Shown: positions 49,590-61,792 of the stretch, in pieces
Layout: every line of letters starts with the position of its first letter
Position numbering within the stretch: position 1 is the stretch's first letter
Source: Sipunculus nudus
Lineage: Eukaryota > Annelida > Sipuncula > Golfingiida > Sipunculidae
Assembly (NCBI GenBank): GCA_026874595.1
Contig: CM049315.1
Coordinates: 11,532,664-11,596,663 of the forward strand
Length of the DNA: 64,000 bases
Reading direction: 5' to 3'
Notes under the pieces: generated by a model
Told to the model about the DNA's origin: nothing
The model's database searches: none
Seen by the model: only the letters and a program-made list of their open reading frames with translations
Made by a program: the position numbers and the translations under genes

Positions 49590-50525
49590 ATATTTGTCTT
49601 TCTGCTGTTGGAGTACACTTTAATCTGTTATTACGTTAAATGTGAATAACGTCCTACGCACTTTTTCTGATATGAGTACAAGTCATGAGACTTTGGTTTG
49701 AATACATAGAACGTGAACCAGAGAAATATGAAATGCGGTTGCCATGGAGATGTATTGTCATGATCCAAATATATGTCGTACATAGGTGTGTGTTTGTTTA
49801 AGTGGTGGACAACATTAAGACGGAAATAATAAAAATAGGAAATAACTTGTTGATATTCTCACATCATTTGGTGTGTATTGACTGACACAAAGAAGTGTGC
49901 ATGTTTGTGTGTGAATGTACTTATGGTTATGTTATACAGTGTCAGTCTGTCCTTGGGTTTTAATTAAGTGTGTATATAGAAGCCCAGCTAGTGGCTGCAG
50001 AGAAGGAATGGTCAAGTCCTTGAGCCTCATTGGATTGATGAGCTGGTTTTCTTTACTTGTTGTTCTCTGTGTTCTGACCTCATTCAGGGGATTAAGGCTG
50101 AGTGGCCAGAGAGGCCACACAAACAAAAATAGGTTGTTCAGCAGATTTGTCTCTCCTGTTTTTCATCAATTTTCTTTGGCAAGATCCTTGTTGAATTGTG
50201 CCATTGCCTTGATTATCTTTTGGAAATAGACTAAATTTTGTGTTGATCATGAGCACCTTTTCAAAAAGTTGAGCATACCTTTTTATATTTTTCAGTGCAA
50301 AATTCAATGTATTATATCTTGACTGATAACTAAAAAAGTGTTTTTTAATTCCCTTGCACCTTAATGTTTTGCTCTTAGAATGCATGGAACAATTAATTTT
50401 TTTGTATGACCTTTTAATTTGCCATTTTTTTGTGAGTTGTTAAATTTCCCATGATGGTGAGAGCAGTTCATGTATACATAAACATGCTTTACATAAACAC
50501 TGTTCATTCTTTTGAAATTACAGAG
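49590..50525. other. Non-coding tract
   Basis: A 104-codon plus-strand ORF at 49915-50229 overlaps minus-strand ORFs and lacks recognisable domains or splice sites. The part 49980-50130 is somewhat GC-richer than its surroundings. Confidence 0.45.
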
Positions 50526-50935
50526 ATAGCTTCATCGTTGAGCAGTATAGTTAAAGCTTTATAGTTGAGCATTACATTTATAGTTGAGCATTACAATTAT
50601 ACCTCATAGTTGAGCATTACAGCTATGTTACATGTACTTAGTTGAACATTAGTTATATTACCGTACTTAGTTGAGCATTACAGTTACATCTTCATGGTTG
50701 AGTTAAAACTTCATTGCTGAGTTACAACTTCATGGTTGAGTTACAGCGTCATGGATGAGTTACAACTTCATTGTTGAGATACAGCATATGGCTGAGAAAC
50801 AACTTAGTTGAGTGACAATTTAATTGTTGAGATACAGCTTCATGGCTCAGTTACATCTTCATTGCTCAGTTACAACTTAATGGTTGAGTTACAGCTTCAT
50901 GACTGAGTTACAGCTTCATTGTAGTATCTGTAGTC
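50526..50935. repeat. Degenerate ~19-24 bp minisatellite
   Basis: Diverged units around CTTCATGGTTGAGTTACAG, earlier ones as ATAGTTGAGCATTACA. Roughly 18-20 units, with no simple higher-order order visible. Confidence 0.85.
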
Positions 50936-53809
50936 ATTTTACATTTGTTATTCATACCAGCACCCACTGAACCATTTACCAGATGGAGTCCCACACAAAT
51001 CAGCTGATTCCAGGAATCCTGAATCATCTGTAGTACATCTCCACCCATTCTGTGGTAATGAATAAAAAAATTCATGAAAAAAAATCCAAATGCCTGCATA
51101 ACACCCTAACCCCTCCTCCCCTTCTCAACTAATCTATTCACACACATAAGTTACTCCTATGACCCTACTTATAGACTACACAGTTATTTTGTGAGGGTAA
51201 AATTGTTGTACCTCGTAACCTTTAATACTAATTTTTTTATGTTGTGTGTGTTGCAAATCTGTTGACTTGGGATCTCAAGGTAACAATAGGAATATTGGTC
51301 AGTCCTGTTGTAGATTGCAGTTAATTTTATTAGAAAAAGAAAAATACATTAATATATTGAATTTATAGCGAAAGACATGCAACCAGGTGAAGTCAATCAG
51401 TTTTGAAAATGTTATAATTATTAGTAATTGCACCCCTTGATTTTATCCCAAAGAGGAATAAATAAACTAGGAAAAATTGTGATTTTTTAACAGACTTTTA
51501 GCATTGATTTTTAAATTAAAATCTCAATTGAAGATATTTGAGCCCCTTAGAAACAGAGTGGCCCATACCACATTTTGAAGTTTTGAGAAATTTAACTTTA
51601 AGGTTAAGCTTTTTGGTATCTCCAAAATATGGACCTAAAGAAAAACTCTGAAACAGTTTCCTTGCAGACAAAGGTGAAATGTTTTTGGTCTTTCCTTATT
51701 ATAAGGATTGAGGCAATTTAACCTGTTTATGACTTTGAACTTTTTTTTTTGGTTTTGGGATGGACCATTCTTCCACTCAGTTTTGCTTACTAGTTTATGT
51801 GATATTCTGGGATAGATCATTTTGGCATTCATTTATTCCAGTAAGCATTTGGAATGTGCAATTGTGATTTTGTATTATTGGTTACAAATGAAAACAATTT
51901 ATAATTCTGAATGGTCATAGAAACTTTCTATATAGACCTAGGTCACTGCTGTTTGTTAAAATATGATTTAAAACAAAAGTATTAAAGGTAATGTTTTGTG
52001 TATTGCTGGTCCTCTATGAAGTGCTTGGACAGAAGTCACTGTCGTCACTGTCATCTGCAGCACCATCTTCATCAATTAGGGCATGCAGCTGCTCATCTGA
52101 TTAATACATTGCTGCCATTTTTACTGTGAATTCTTGGATTCTTTGGGATAAACCATTCTGGCTTTCAGTTCTTTTAACTATGACATAGATCCAGAGGTGA
52201 ACCCTCTGAATATCTTTGGTATAAACCAGTTAGCATATAAAGTGCAAATACACATGGTGATAGATGACCTTAACTGGTAAACGTTTTTGAGTACCTTAGT
52301 GACAGAGACAGTCGGCAAATCATACACTCAGTGACTGGGGACTTTGCACACAGGTACCTTATGGAGCTAATTGAAGGACATACGAACAGCACCTGCTGAT
52401 CACTTTGATTGTGTCATAAATATGTTCTTTTTTCATTCACAGGTCATTTCAGTCATTTAATAAAAGAGTAGAAGTAAATAATTTTCATGGTTTTTAATAT
52501 TGTATTTATACCTACCCTGTGAGCCAAATAGCTATCAAAAAATACAATGAACAAGACCCGGCACTCCCAGTCCACCCTGATTGGCTTATTATTAGACTCC
52601 TTCACCTTCAGTGACACCTTCAATTTTAACTGAAAATTTGACACCACAGAGATATCAGTTACCTATTGAATAAATCAAAACAAAATTTTTTATCAGTACA
52701 CAAAGCTCTATTTTGTTTTTCTGTATATGTTAATTATTCCTTGGACGATAAGCAAGGCCACCCATGCCCTTATATGGCTACTTATGGTAACATACATCGA
52801 CACTTGTCATTTTCTGGAAAGCAGGGCTTAAGTCCTACCCCAGGCAACTGGCCTGAGGACAGTGAAACTGAGGAGCTGCAACAGTTTACAGGGTGACCTG
52901 TGCTGAGTTGGCATTGTAAAGCTGTGCACATAAGACTGACCTGTTAATTAATTCTTTTCTTGATTCATCTTATAAGCCACAGTTACTCCAAATAAAAATA
53001 CCAATTACTGGGTTTTCCTTGATGCTGAAACATGGACAGTAACTAAAGTTTACTTGTATTAGAAATATTAACTTGTTTAAAAAAAATGAATTTTCTCATT
53101 TGTGATTTGTTTTAAAAAGTCAGGCTCTAGCCTAAAGAAAGTTTTGAAAGTTTATGACACCTGTAAATTTTGGTTTTTATTTATACACAATTTACTAATT
53201 TACCTAATAGTGTAGCCAGTGGTTCCATTCACTGTCTGCCTTTACTCAGTTTTAGATGTATTAAATCACACAATTTTGACATGGTATAACCTGTTACCTT
53301 ATTATTTAAAGTTACTGATAGGTCACTTTCATGATTTTTTCAACCATAAATCAGTACACTGTATTCAGTCTAATAAAAGCTTTATATAGTTATAAATAGT
53401 CGTTTTATTTTTTACACGAGCAATGTTGTTATTATATCACAATAACACAGGCCACACAGGCATGACCACCCACCTGTAGTAATAAAAACCTACATTGGTT
53501 CTAATTAGAATTGTATACGTCAGATGTAACGTTCTTCATTATTAAACCATGAGTCAGGCCAATTAGGTAACAATTGTTGCATGAAGTGTTACATCAGTAT
53601 AAGCATATTTTGTAAGTTTTGTAATAAAAAATGCCCCAGTTAAACGAGTTGCTTCTAAGCCTGGTTTGTGAGGTATTGTTTTACTGTGTATGGGGGTCAT
53701 ATCCTGGTTAGTTAGAATCTCGCTTGACAGATTTTGAAAGCCTGAAAGCCTGCACACAGGACACATTCCCCTCATGTTTGTTCATGAGAGCACAGCTCTA
53801 GGTCAGGTT
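50936..53809. other. Non-coding tract
   Basis: No supportable gene. It holds AT-rich sequence and scattered short ORFs. Confidence 0.5.
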
Positions 53810-53817
53810 TATATAAA
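53810..53817 (+). promoter_or_regulatory. TATA box of candidate promoter P3
   Basis: TATATAAA in otherwise mixed-composition sequence. A start site about 30 bases downstream would lie near 53840 and give a first exon of ~208 bases ending at the donor at 54048. The putative 5' UTR contains three near-tandem GATCCGTGT motifs (about 53978-54008). Confidence 0.4.
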
Positions 53818-54034
53818 TCCATTACTCCTGGTACTTGTTTGCTGAGTTGACAAGGAACGCCCACTTGTAAGGTATCAGCAAGGTGATTGCAGATAAGGAA
53901 TCGTTGGTGTCGTTGTTTACTTACTGTCAGTACAGGTAGTAGGTGCTTGTATTATTTTGGTGGAACATCATCTTTACGATCCGTGTCTGATCCGTGTGAG
54001 ATCCGTGTGAGACTTGTGAAGCACAACTCCAGTC

Positions 54035-54047
54035 ATGATCCTTGAAG
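54035..54047 (+). CDS. Candidate alternative first coding exon 1c (Met-Ile-Leu-Glu, phase 1)
   Basis: The coding part is ATG ATC CTT GAA G, followed by a GTATAA donor at 54048. An in-frame TGA lies 18 bases before the ATG (54017-54019), so translation could not begin earlier. The upstream ~200 bases are balanced in composition, follow a canonical TATA box at 53810, and look like a leader. The single left-over G joins AT at 61793 to form Asp, giving the predicted N-terminus MILEDSAELCGQQD. This is the third independent candidate first exon with phase 1 and a G before the donor. The donor is acceptable rather than strong. Product unknown. The implied intron is about 7.7 kb, the shortest of the three. 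Confidence 0.4.
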
Positions 54048-54918
54048 GTATAATCAGCTCAGGTGAATATTTATTATTTTGATTTTAACAATTAGGAATG
54101 CTGAACATGGCCCTGAGCCAAATGTAAGTAGCCATTTTGACTTATCTGATATTAAGTGTGTGTGAAACATGCTACTTGCAGTACTCATCCAGTGTCCGCT
54201 AAACCAGTTGACACTTTGATGATCTCAGTTTTAATATCAAGTTATTGTTATTTTATTATTGTAAGAGACAATTTTATTATACAAATTGCTAAGATATCAG
54301 AAATGTACAGATTATAGTAGTCTCGTGGACATGACAATGGTAGTAGCAATGCTGCAAGCATGAATATTTTATATATATTTTATGCATGTATAGAAAGACA
54401 TGTTCACATATATAGAACATTTTTTTTACTGTTATGTAAAGATTAAGCTTTCAGTTTACTAGAATCTAAATGGAGTTACCCACAAGTGAACAAATAATTT
54501 TTACAAAAGTTGAGTATTTAATTTGATAAGGAAAAATTTATTGTTGCCTTATTTAAACATGCAATTATAAGTAATTAAATGTAATAAAGATGACAGAGTC
54601 TGCACTGTGTATCAGTTTATGTTTTGGTCAATTAACAAACTGAGCCAAGTTTACAGAGTGGTGTCACTCAAATAAAAAACAATCAGTGTTAACAACAGAG
54701 AAATGAAAGTAAAATGTACAATATTAATTAATTATTATAAAAACAGTTTGGTGGTGTTCATCATAGGTAAAATGGAGTTACACCTTTGACAGATATTTTA
54801 TTGCAGAGAAACAGTCAACATATGTTTGGGAGTAACATGTTACCTGTTGATTGTTTCTTTGCTATGTAAAATCCCTGTTATATGACATACAAACATATTT
54901 TAGGTTCCATTATAGCTA
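54048..54918. other. Candidate intron sequence
   Basis: AT-rich; nothing recognised. Confidence 0.5.
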
Positions 54919-55190
54919 GACGCAGCCTAATGTTTAAGGTGCTTTACCACTGAGAGGAAGTTCTCTAGTCCAAGCCCCACCAGAACCCCAAAGCCAGTTC
55001 AGCCTCAGAGATCTGCTTTATTCTCTTAACTGCATGTTTTGATTTCTGGAATAATTCTGGCCCTGTATTTATAAAACCTGAACTCCATAAGCCAAAATAA
55101 TAACATATCATTAGTATTGTGTGGTAATCTTCATCTTCATACAGTAGGTAGGGCCACCAACAGGTGATGCTTGTATCCTTACTTACCAAT
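54919..55190 (+). mobile_element. tRNA-derived SINE, family S3 (degraded)
   Basis: The head reads GCAGCCTAATGTTTAAGGTG (A-box region), followed by an anticodon-arm-like stretch and GTTCTCTAGTCCAAGCCCC where a B box (GGTTCGAGCCCC type) is expected. Several promoter bases have decayed. The body has no match elsewhere in the window, and the 3' limit is set by the next SINE. Confidence 0.55.
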
Positions 55191-55192
55191 AC

Positions 55193-55508
55193 CGGCTTCT
55201 GTGGCTCAGGATAAAGCACAGGACTCAAAGCAGTCACCCCCTACCCAGGGTAAGCGCTCTCGCGGCTTAATGGGAAGGCTGTACCCCACAGACGTGTATC
55301 ACTCACAAATGAGTGTGTCTTTGGGAGGTTCCTTGGTGTTATGACCCAGCAGTGGGGATGAGTACACACCCAGGACATGCAGGTGTGGTAGACACCAGGT
55401 CTGGGTGACACTTGGATATAAAATAAAATGGTAGAAAGTGAGTGCTGCAGCCCTGTCATATAATCCCAAACTGAAATGGAACTCTGCAGATGTAAATACT
55501 TAGATAAG
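55193..55508 (+). mobile_element. tRNA-derived SINE, family S1, B box deleted
   Basis: Matches the minus-strand SINE at 19401-19748: the head TGTGGCTCAGGATAAAGCAC, the body 'cttaatgggaag' and 'tatgacccagcagtgggg', and the tail GCAGATGTAAATACTTAG. About 60-70 bases present in the other copy between 'aggactcaaa' and 'gctct' are replaced by unrelated, shorter sequence, which removes the B box. The copy is therefore a dead internal-deletion derivative. Confidence 0.75.
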
Positions 55509-55850
55509 ATATTTGATAAGTCAGCATTAAAATATGGAGGCAGTTACCTCTGAAAAAAGTTAAAAAAAATAAAATAAAATAAAAAACAAAACAAAAACCT
55601 GAATAAGGTGTCTGTTTACAGGGATCGTTTTTTTTGTAGGTTTTGTTTGTGTGCAGGATGACCCCTAAAAGTAACATGGTTATTTAAGTGCACAAGACAG
55701 TATAAGTTGAGTTTGTTAGATATATATCATTATAGATATATTATCCAAACTCCAATTTTATGAATTTAATGTATTTTAGCTACACATCAATATTTCTTGG
55801 GCATAACTATAAGTGTTCAATATATTCTATTTTCAACATGCATAAGCACG
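55509..55850. other. Non-coding spacer with an AAAAT-rich tract
   Basis: An A-rich simple stretch ('aaaataaaataaaaaacaaaac') lies near 55563-55597. Nothing else is recognised. Confidence 0.5.
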
Positions 55851-55854
55851 TAAA

Positions 55855-57060
55855 TGTCAAGGCCCAGATCCCGATCTGGACCAATCGGCGATTGGTCCAG
55901 ACCAAATCCCAATCGGGGTTTAGGCTGGACCAAATCCCGATCAGGATCTGGTCTGGACCAATCGCCGATTAGTCTGGACCAGATGCCGATCAGGATTTGG
56001 TCCGGCCTAAACCCTGATCATTAACTTTTGGGAAAGAGAATGAGTTCCTGTCTGAACTTATCAAAGTTCAGGTAAGCCTAGACCTAGATTCAGAGCATGC
56101 CTATATCCCTGACAGGATGTCTGAAATTATAACTTAATAAGTAATAACAAATGTTAATTTAATTTGTAGTCAGTGTCAATTATTGTGTCTTAATAACTTA
56201 ATTAATATTTAAGTTTGAATTAATTGAATGATTATATTAATTGTAATTATTTTCAAGTCCTTGTATTATTTTTCAAAATGAATTATTATTTCCAGTATTT
56301 TCATCAGATTGTCTATTCAATTTTTTATATAACAATTGAATAGTTTAAGCCGATTCACTGTGTAAATAAGTGTATATATTTGATGCGTTTTGTAGGTAGA
56401 ATAAATTGTTAGATGGATGACATATATAAGAAGTTAAGTATCATATGAAGTTTTCAGTCCCCGGTTTTCAAATATGGATATTCTTAACTTGTATCAACTC
56501 ATAAACAGCTTACATTCAAATGAAAAGTCCTGATTTCATGAAAACAACAATTTATAACTTCTCTTATCAACATTTTCAACTAAATATATGTATATATTCA
56601 TGTTTTTATTACATTTATTTATTTATATATAAAATTATATTATACACAACTTGGTTTATTATTTTCATGTCTTAACCTTATGGAATATAATGTTTAGCCA
56701 AAGGCCTGCTCTAGTCTGCCATGGAATCTCAATCAGGAACTGGTCCAGACCAGATCCCGATCAGGGTTTAGGCCAGACTTAATCCCGATCGGGATTTGGT
56801 CTGGACCAATCAGGAATTGGTCCAGCCCAGATCCCGATCGAGATTTGGTCTGGACCAATTCCCAATTGGTCTAGACAAATCAGCGATTGGTCCAGACCAG
56901 ATCCCGATTGGTATTTGGTCTGGCCTTAACCCCGATCAGGATCTGGTCTGGACAAGGGTTTGACCAGATCCCGATCGGGGTTTAGGCTGGACCAAATCCC
57001 GATCGGGATTTGGTCTGTACCAATCGCCGATTGGTCCAGGTCGGGATCTGGGCCTTGACA
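55855..57060. mobile_element. Foldback element made of nested palindromes
   Basis: A 1206-bp element with near-perfect inverted ends: TGTCAAGGCCCAGATCCCGA at the left and its reverse complement at the right (57041-57060). TAAA flanks both sides (55851-55854, 57061-57064), a possible 4-bp target duplication. The left arm (~170 bp) and right arm (~337 bp) are strings of short palindromes that are themselves arranged head to head: GGACCAATCG arms around a single C, alternating with CCAAATCCCGATCGGGATTT-type palindromes. The ~700-bp centre is AT-rich and non-coding. Short ORFs rich in P, D, Q and S are arm translations. I know no named family with this exact motif. Confidence 0.85.
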
Positions 57061-57400
57061 TAAACGTATAAATTAAAACATCATGTTGTTTGCTCACATG
57101 AAATGGGAAGCCTGTTATTGTCACATATTTGAAAAAAAACATGTAAATGTTGCATATTTTAAAAAGAGTTGTACCGGATCAGTGGTATTGGTTATTTTTA
57201 TGGAAAACTGAGAAAAAAATATTTACACACACTTCTTGGACAATACTTATTGCAACCTTGAAACAGTATGAGATAAGACCGAGAGTGCAGTCCCCCATGG
57301 TGACTCTGTGACCTAGATGGCAAAAAAGGTTAATTGTCTTTTTTTTATTAAATTTATGTGACCAAGCGCAGTCCTATTCTCATAGAAAATATACTACCCA
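57061..57400. other. Non-coding spacer
   Basis: Nothing recognised. Confidence 0.5.
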
Positions 57401-57758
57401 AGAATATGTAGAATAGTGTAAGTATATGAAGAATAGTGTAAGAATATGTAGAATAGTGTAAGAATATGTAGAATAGTGTAAGAATATGTAGAATAGTGTG
57501 AGAATATGTAGAATAGTGTAAGTATATGAAGAATAGTGTAAGAATATGTAGAATAGTGTAAGAATATGTAGAATAGTGTAAGAATATATAGAATAGTGTG
57601 AGAATATGTAGAATAGTGTAAGTATATGAAGAATAGTGTAAGAATATGTAGAATAGTGTAAGTATATGTAGAATAGTGTGAGAATATGTAGAATAGTGTA
57701 AGAATATGTAGAATAGTGTAAGAATATACATGTAGAAAATTGTAAGAATATTTAGAAT
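57401..57758. repeat. 20-bp minisatellite with 100-bp higher-order period
   Basis: Sixteen exact-length 20-bp units of AGAATATGTAGAATAGTGTA (57401-57720), then two degenerate ones. The variant unit AGTATATGAA... falls at 57421, 57521 and 57621. The GTGTG-ending variant falls at 57481 and 57581, with another at 57661. The array thus appears to have expanded in five-unit blocks. Tyrosine- and leucine-rich minus-strand ORFs are artefacts of the array. Confidence 0.95.
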
Positions 57759-60700
57759 TTAAACATGTGACAGTATCTTTCATTATAACCGTGTTGTTCA
57801 CACCTTTATCAACATCCTCCGCTGTTCCTTATTAACAGACAGGGAGCAGGGAGCAAAACATTAAATTATACAAATAAGATATGAAGAGCACTCCAAGTGC
57901 ACATACATCCACTACATGCAATGTGTTATCATGTTTCTTCAACCTTAAGACATACAGGCAAACAATAAGCCTACATTCCCATGGTGATCAGAACTAGCTT
58001 CTAATTTGAAAATTTAATTTACCTAAGCTTCCTTGCCTTGAGACCTACCTCTTCTCAAATTATTATTGTTCATATGATTTTAATATTGCTGCGGATCAAC
58101 TACTAATCACATTAGCCTCCACCCGCGCCCCCTATAGACTACCGAACGCCACCACCTGAGCCACGTAGAGTGGCTAGATTAGTTATAATAACTGTTTGTA
58201 AAATCCATGTAAAATAAATAGTTTACATTTAATAAATAATTCAAACTATTTTTGGGCTACAGATTTCTATATGGACAATACTTTCAGTGTGTCCCAAATA
58301 CAGAGCACCCTGTATCTTTAACAAGTGTTGCACATCTCAGTGTCATTGAAATTTATATGTTATAACCTGTTCACAATTATACTGGCAAAACAAACAAAAA
58401 ACAGGACGCAGGTAGAAACAGATTATCAATTGGATAGACAGAAATCCCTTAACGTTCACCAAATTTTTATCATAAAAAAACACTTCCAAGGTGTTAGTGA
58501 CGTGAAGGAGAGCACAGCATGGCGTCCATGACGGCAGAACATGCGACACACCCACTGAAATGTTAAGTCTCATCATTAATGGCTTCAGGATATCCAAGGG
58601 GATCCCCCTTTACCATTTATCAACAATTGAGCAGTTTTCATTTTACAATACTTAACGAGAGGCCATGATGGAAACAAAAGAGAAAGTCAGTGTGACGGTA
58701 GCTGGAAGCTTCCTCTCGGCATCCAAGGTCACATCTTGAGTTTATGATGGTGTCTTGCGAGCAGCTGACTACTTCAGTGTCTCACAGGGGTAATTTGGTT
58801 TACAAAGGATTCAATAAATAGTCATGGTCTGATACACTTAACATTACTGAGACGATAAGCTTTGGCTCAAATCGGTGTACTTTTGCTTTCACTTTTGTGA
58901 TTGCAGACTATTGACTAACTATATATGATTAACCACAGCTGATCTGCTGCTACTTGTTCAGGTCATCCTTACACAGGTGGTCGTTTAAGGATTTGGATTA
59001 AGCATTGAAGATTTTAATGTTTTCAGATATGTATACATATTATCGTAAGTACTCTTCTTTAAACCTTGATACAGATAATAGATTTTATTCTTTGCACTTA
59101 ATTTCTTTTTTAAACCTCAATACAGATTATAAATAAAACTGAACTGAGAATCAGCCTTAAAGAGTATAATGTTGTAATTATGTTTACCTGTGCTTTCTTG
59201 TTTGTTAATCTCTATTTTTATCAAAGGACAAGGTTTATATCTAACTTCATACTATCAAATTGATAATTCTAAACTTAGGTAGATTTCAGTACACACCTCA
59301 AGATAAATAATTTATTTTATCTTTTAAAAGGTAAATTAATGTAAAGATTCTGAAAAGCCATTACAGGGTGTTTTCTATTGGACAAGTTTGTACTTGTTTG
59401 CCTGTGTGTGTTTGTGTGCTAGTTTGTGTGTGAAATCTTATTATCATTTAACTACATAACCACAGCCCACATAGGAACACATATATAATGTTTAGTATTG
59501 GGCTTATTATATTTATTAATGTATCAGTAATTATTGCAGAATGGTAAAAACCACATTAATTGCCTCTTTTGTTCTTGTTTTATGCCTTAATTTGTATTTA
59601 CTTGAATAATTTTGCCCAGAGAGGATGAACATTCAGGACATATTTAATTAACAAATGATGCCTGTGAGTTTGGAGGTATATATTTCCTACTGGTTTGCAT
59701 AATGGTACACCACCACTCCATTTTCATAATTGAAGTGTTGAAGTGGTAGCTTGAGCTATAGACTTGACATCATGTGTTATGTAGCAAAAGTGTGTTTGTG
59801 TGTGTGTGTGTGCCACCAAGTAAACTATAATAAACTCCATGAGTGAATTCAATATATCAACTGTTTTGTTACCATTAATATATAAATATACCTTAATGGA
59901 TTGCAACCAACATCGGTATCTCAAGGAGTATATATAAGTACCCCACATATCCATATTTTGTATATAGAATTTTCATACTCACCTAAATGGTTTACTAGAG
60001 TTGTGTGTTTAAAATGGTGTTTAAATTTTGTCATTAACCTGCAAGGTGCTCAGTTATAGCAGATGTGCACACCTGTGGCAGGTGAAAATAAATACAGGCA
60101 CTACTTTTATTTTATATCTTTTGTAATATCAATCAAGGTAAGCAGGCAAAATAAAACCAGGATTAATAAGATGCTCCTTCCAACTGACACCCCTCGTAAC
60201 AAGTGACCAGTCACATATACTGTAACATCACAAGCAAATCAGACGGGTATATGTTAACTATCCATGATTGTAGTGTTGAAAGTTGACAGTTAAGAAGATC
60301 ATTATATTCAATGATAACATATCCTTTATATTACCCATATAGCAAAGATTCATATAATATATTGATCAGATCTTTTATATTATTTGCCAAAAAGAAACGA
60401 GAATTTGCACTGTGTAGATGTTCCCTTGTATCCTTTTCAGATTTTTTAAAATTCATACAGTAATAAATGGATATATATATTTATACTACCTGTAGGTTAG
60501 CTGATAATGAAAATGGAATCCCCATGAAATTATGAAAAAGTTAAAATCTCTCAAATTTTGCCCCACATATGTGAACCCAGCCACAGACTGTGATATAGAG
60601 TACACAGCTCATGGTATACAGTGAAGGTCACAGTGAAGGTCACACATAGCTGCCAGGTCATTTTAGTCAGGCTCTTGTATTTTAGTCATATGTCTTATAT

Positions 60701-61792
60701 ACTTCTTGTGACATGTTTTTGCACAAGTTTTTTGCAGGTTCTGCTATACATGGTATTGTAGAATGCCATGAGTTAACATCTGACTTTGTAACATCTTGGG
60801 AACATAACACCTGTAAATATGCGGAGGGCATGGTCCATGTAAACAAATATTGATAAATGTCTGTCATGCGTACAAAACATATCGATAGATGAATGCTTTT
60901 AATATTATCAAAATAGGACACATGACTACCTGATATTCTCAAGTTGGCTCAAGATCCATTGAACCACTTTGGTCAGATGCAATAAACTGGTTTTTCAATA
61001 TTACAAAGGATCTATCAGATATATACTTAGAATGAGTTTTACTGATTTGGAGAATCAAATCCATTCGATATCTATCTCATAACACTCAGTGAACTGGTTC
61101 AGATAGATAGGCTGTAATAAAATAGTATCCAAGTGAGAAAAAAATTCTTGATAGTCAATATCCAGAAATACAAGACAAGATAACAGGGAGACAAAAAATG
61201 TATTCAGATATTTATTGATGTTTTAGAAAGATTACTTGGCTATGCAGTCTGGATTTTGAAAATGTTTTGGACTTAATTATATTTCTTATTCTATGAGTGT
61301 TTTATAGTTTTCTTATACAGGCAGACCAACACACTTTCTTTGTTCAGATATATATATATAAGCATGATTTGGTATGGTTCATTGTAAAATGTTTAAATGT
61401 ATAACACCTTGGAATAGTTCATATCTTCATAATGCATTAATCAAAAATTTATCTATAATCAGAAGCAGATGGTGTTTTCCAGGAAATGTTCAACTATATT
61501 TAAAGTTATGTTCAATGGAATTTTAAAGTTATGGATATACTAGTAGTTTGTCCTCAAAATCCACAAAATTACCCTGCCCCCTACCATTTTAAATTTGAAA
61601 TTAGAATTTATCACTTTGGAGGTTTGAACAGGTACCCACAAATCCCTGAATGCCTGAGTCGATCCACACCCACATGTTAACACCGTCTTACCTGACATGT
61701 TATGTCACATGGTTACAATTTCGGATCATTTCAGGAACTTTTTATGCTGACCTGATGATAAGACTTTTAACAGGGGTTTATGTTTGTTACAG
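57759..61792. other. Candidate intron sequence upstream of the shared exon
   Basis: No gene recognised. The part 58490-58960 is GC-richer, complex and repeat-free and could be regulatory. A short (GT)n lies at about 59790-59812. Two tandem AAGGTCA motifs with 5 bases between them lie near 60626-60646 (tgaaggtcacagtgaaggtc). Confidence 0.4.

Noticed and set aside
49915..50229. 104-codon ORF with a hydrophobic centre
   Set aside because: Overlapping ORFs on the other strand, no homology I recognise and no exon signals.
57354..57801. Tyr/Leu/His-rich minus-strand ORFs of 125-135 codons resembling membrane proteins
   Set aside because: They are the 20-bp minisatellite read in different frames; the unit length is not a multiple of three, so frames just cycle.
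58490..58560. Possible further first exon starting ATGGCGTCCATGACGG
   Set aside because: The frame stops after about 15 codons and no GT donor in a suitable context precedes the stop.
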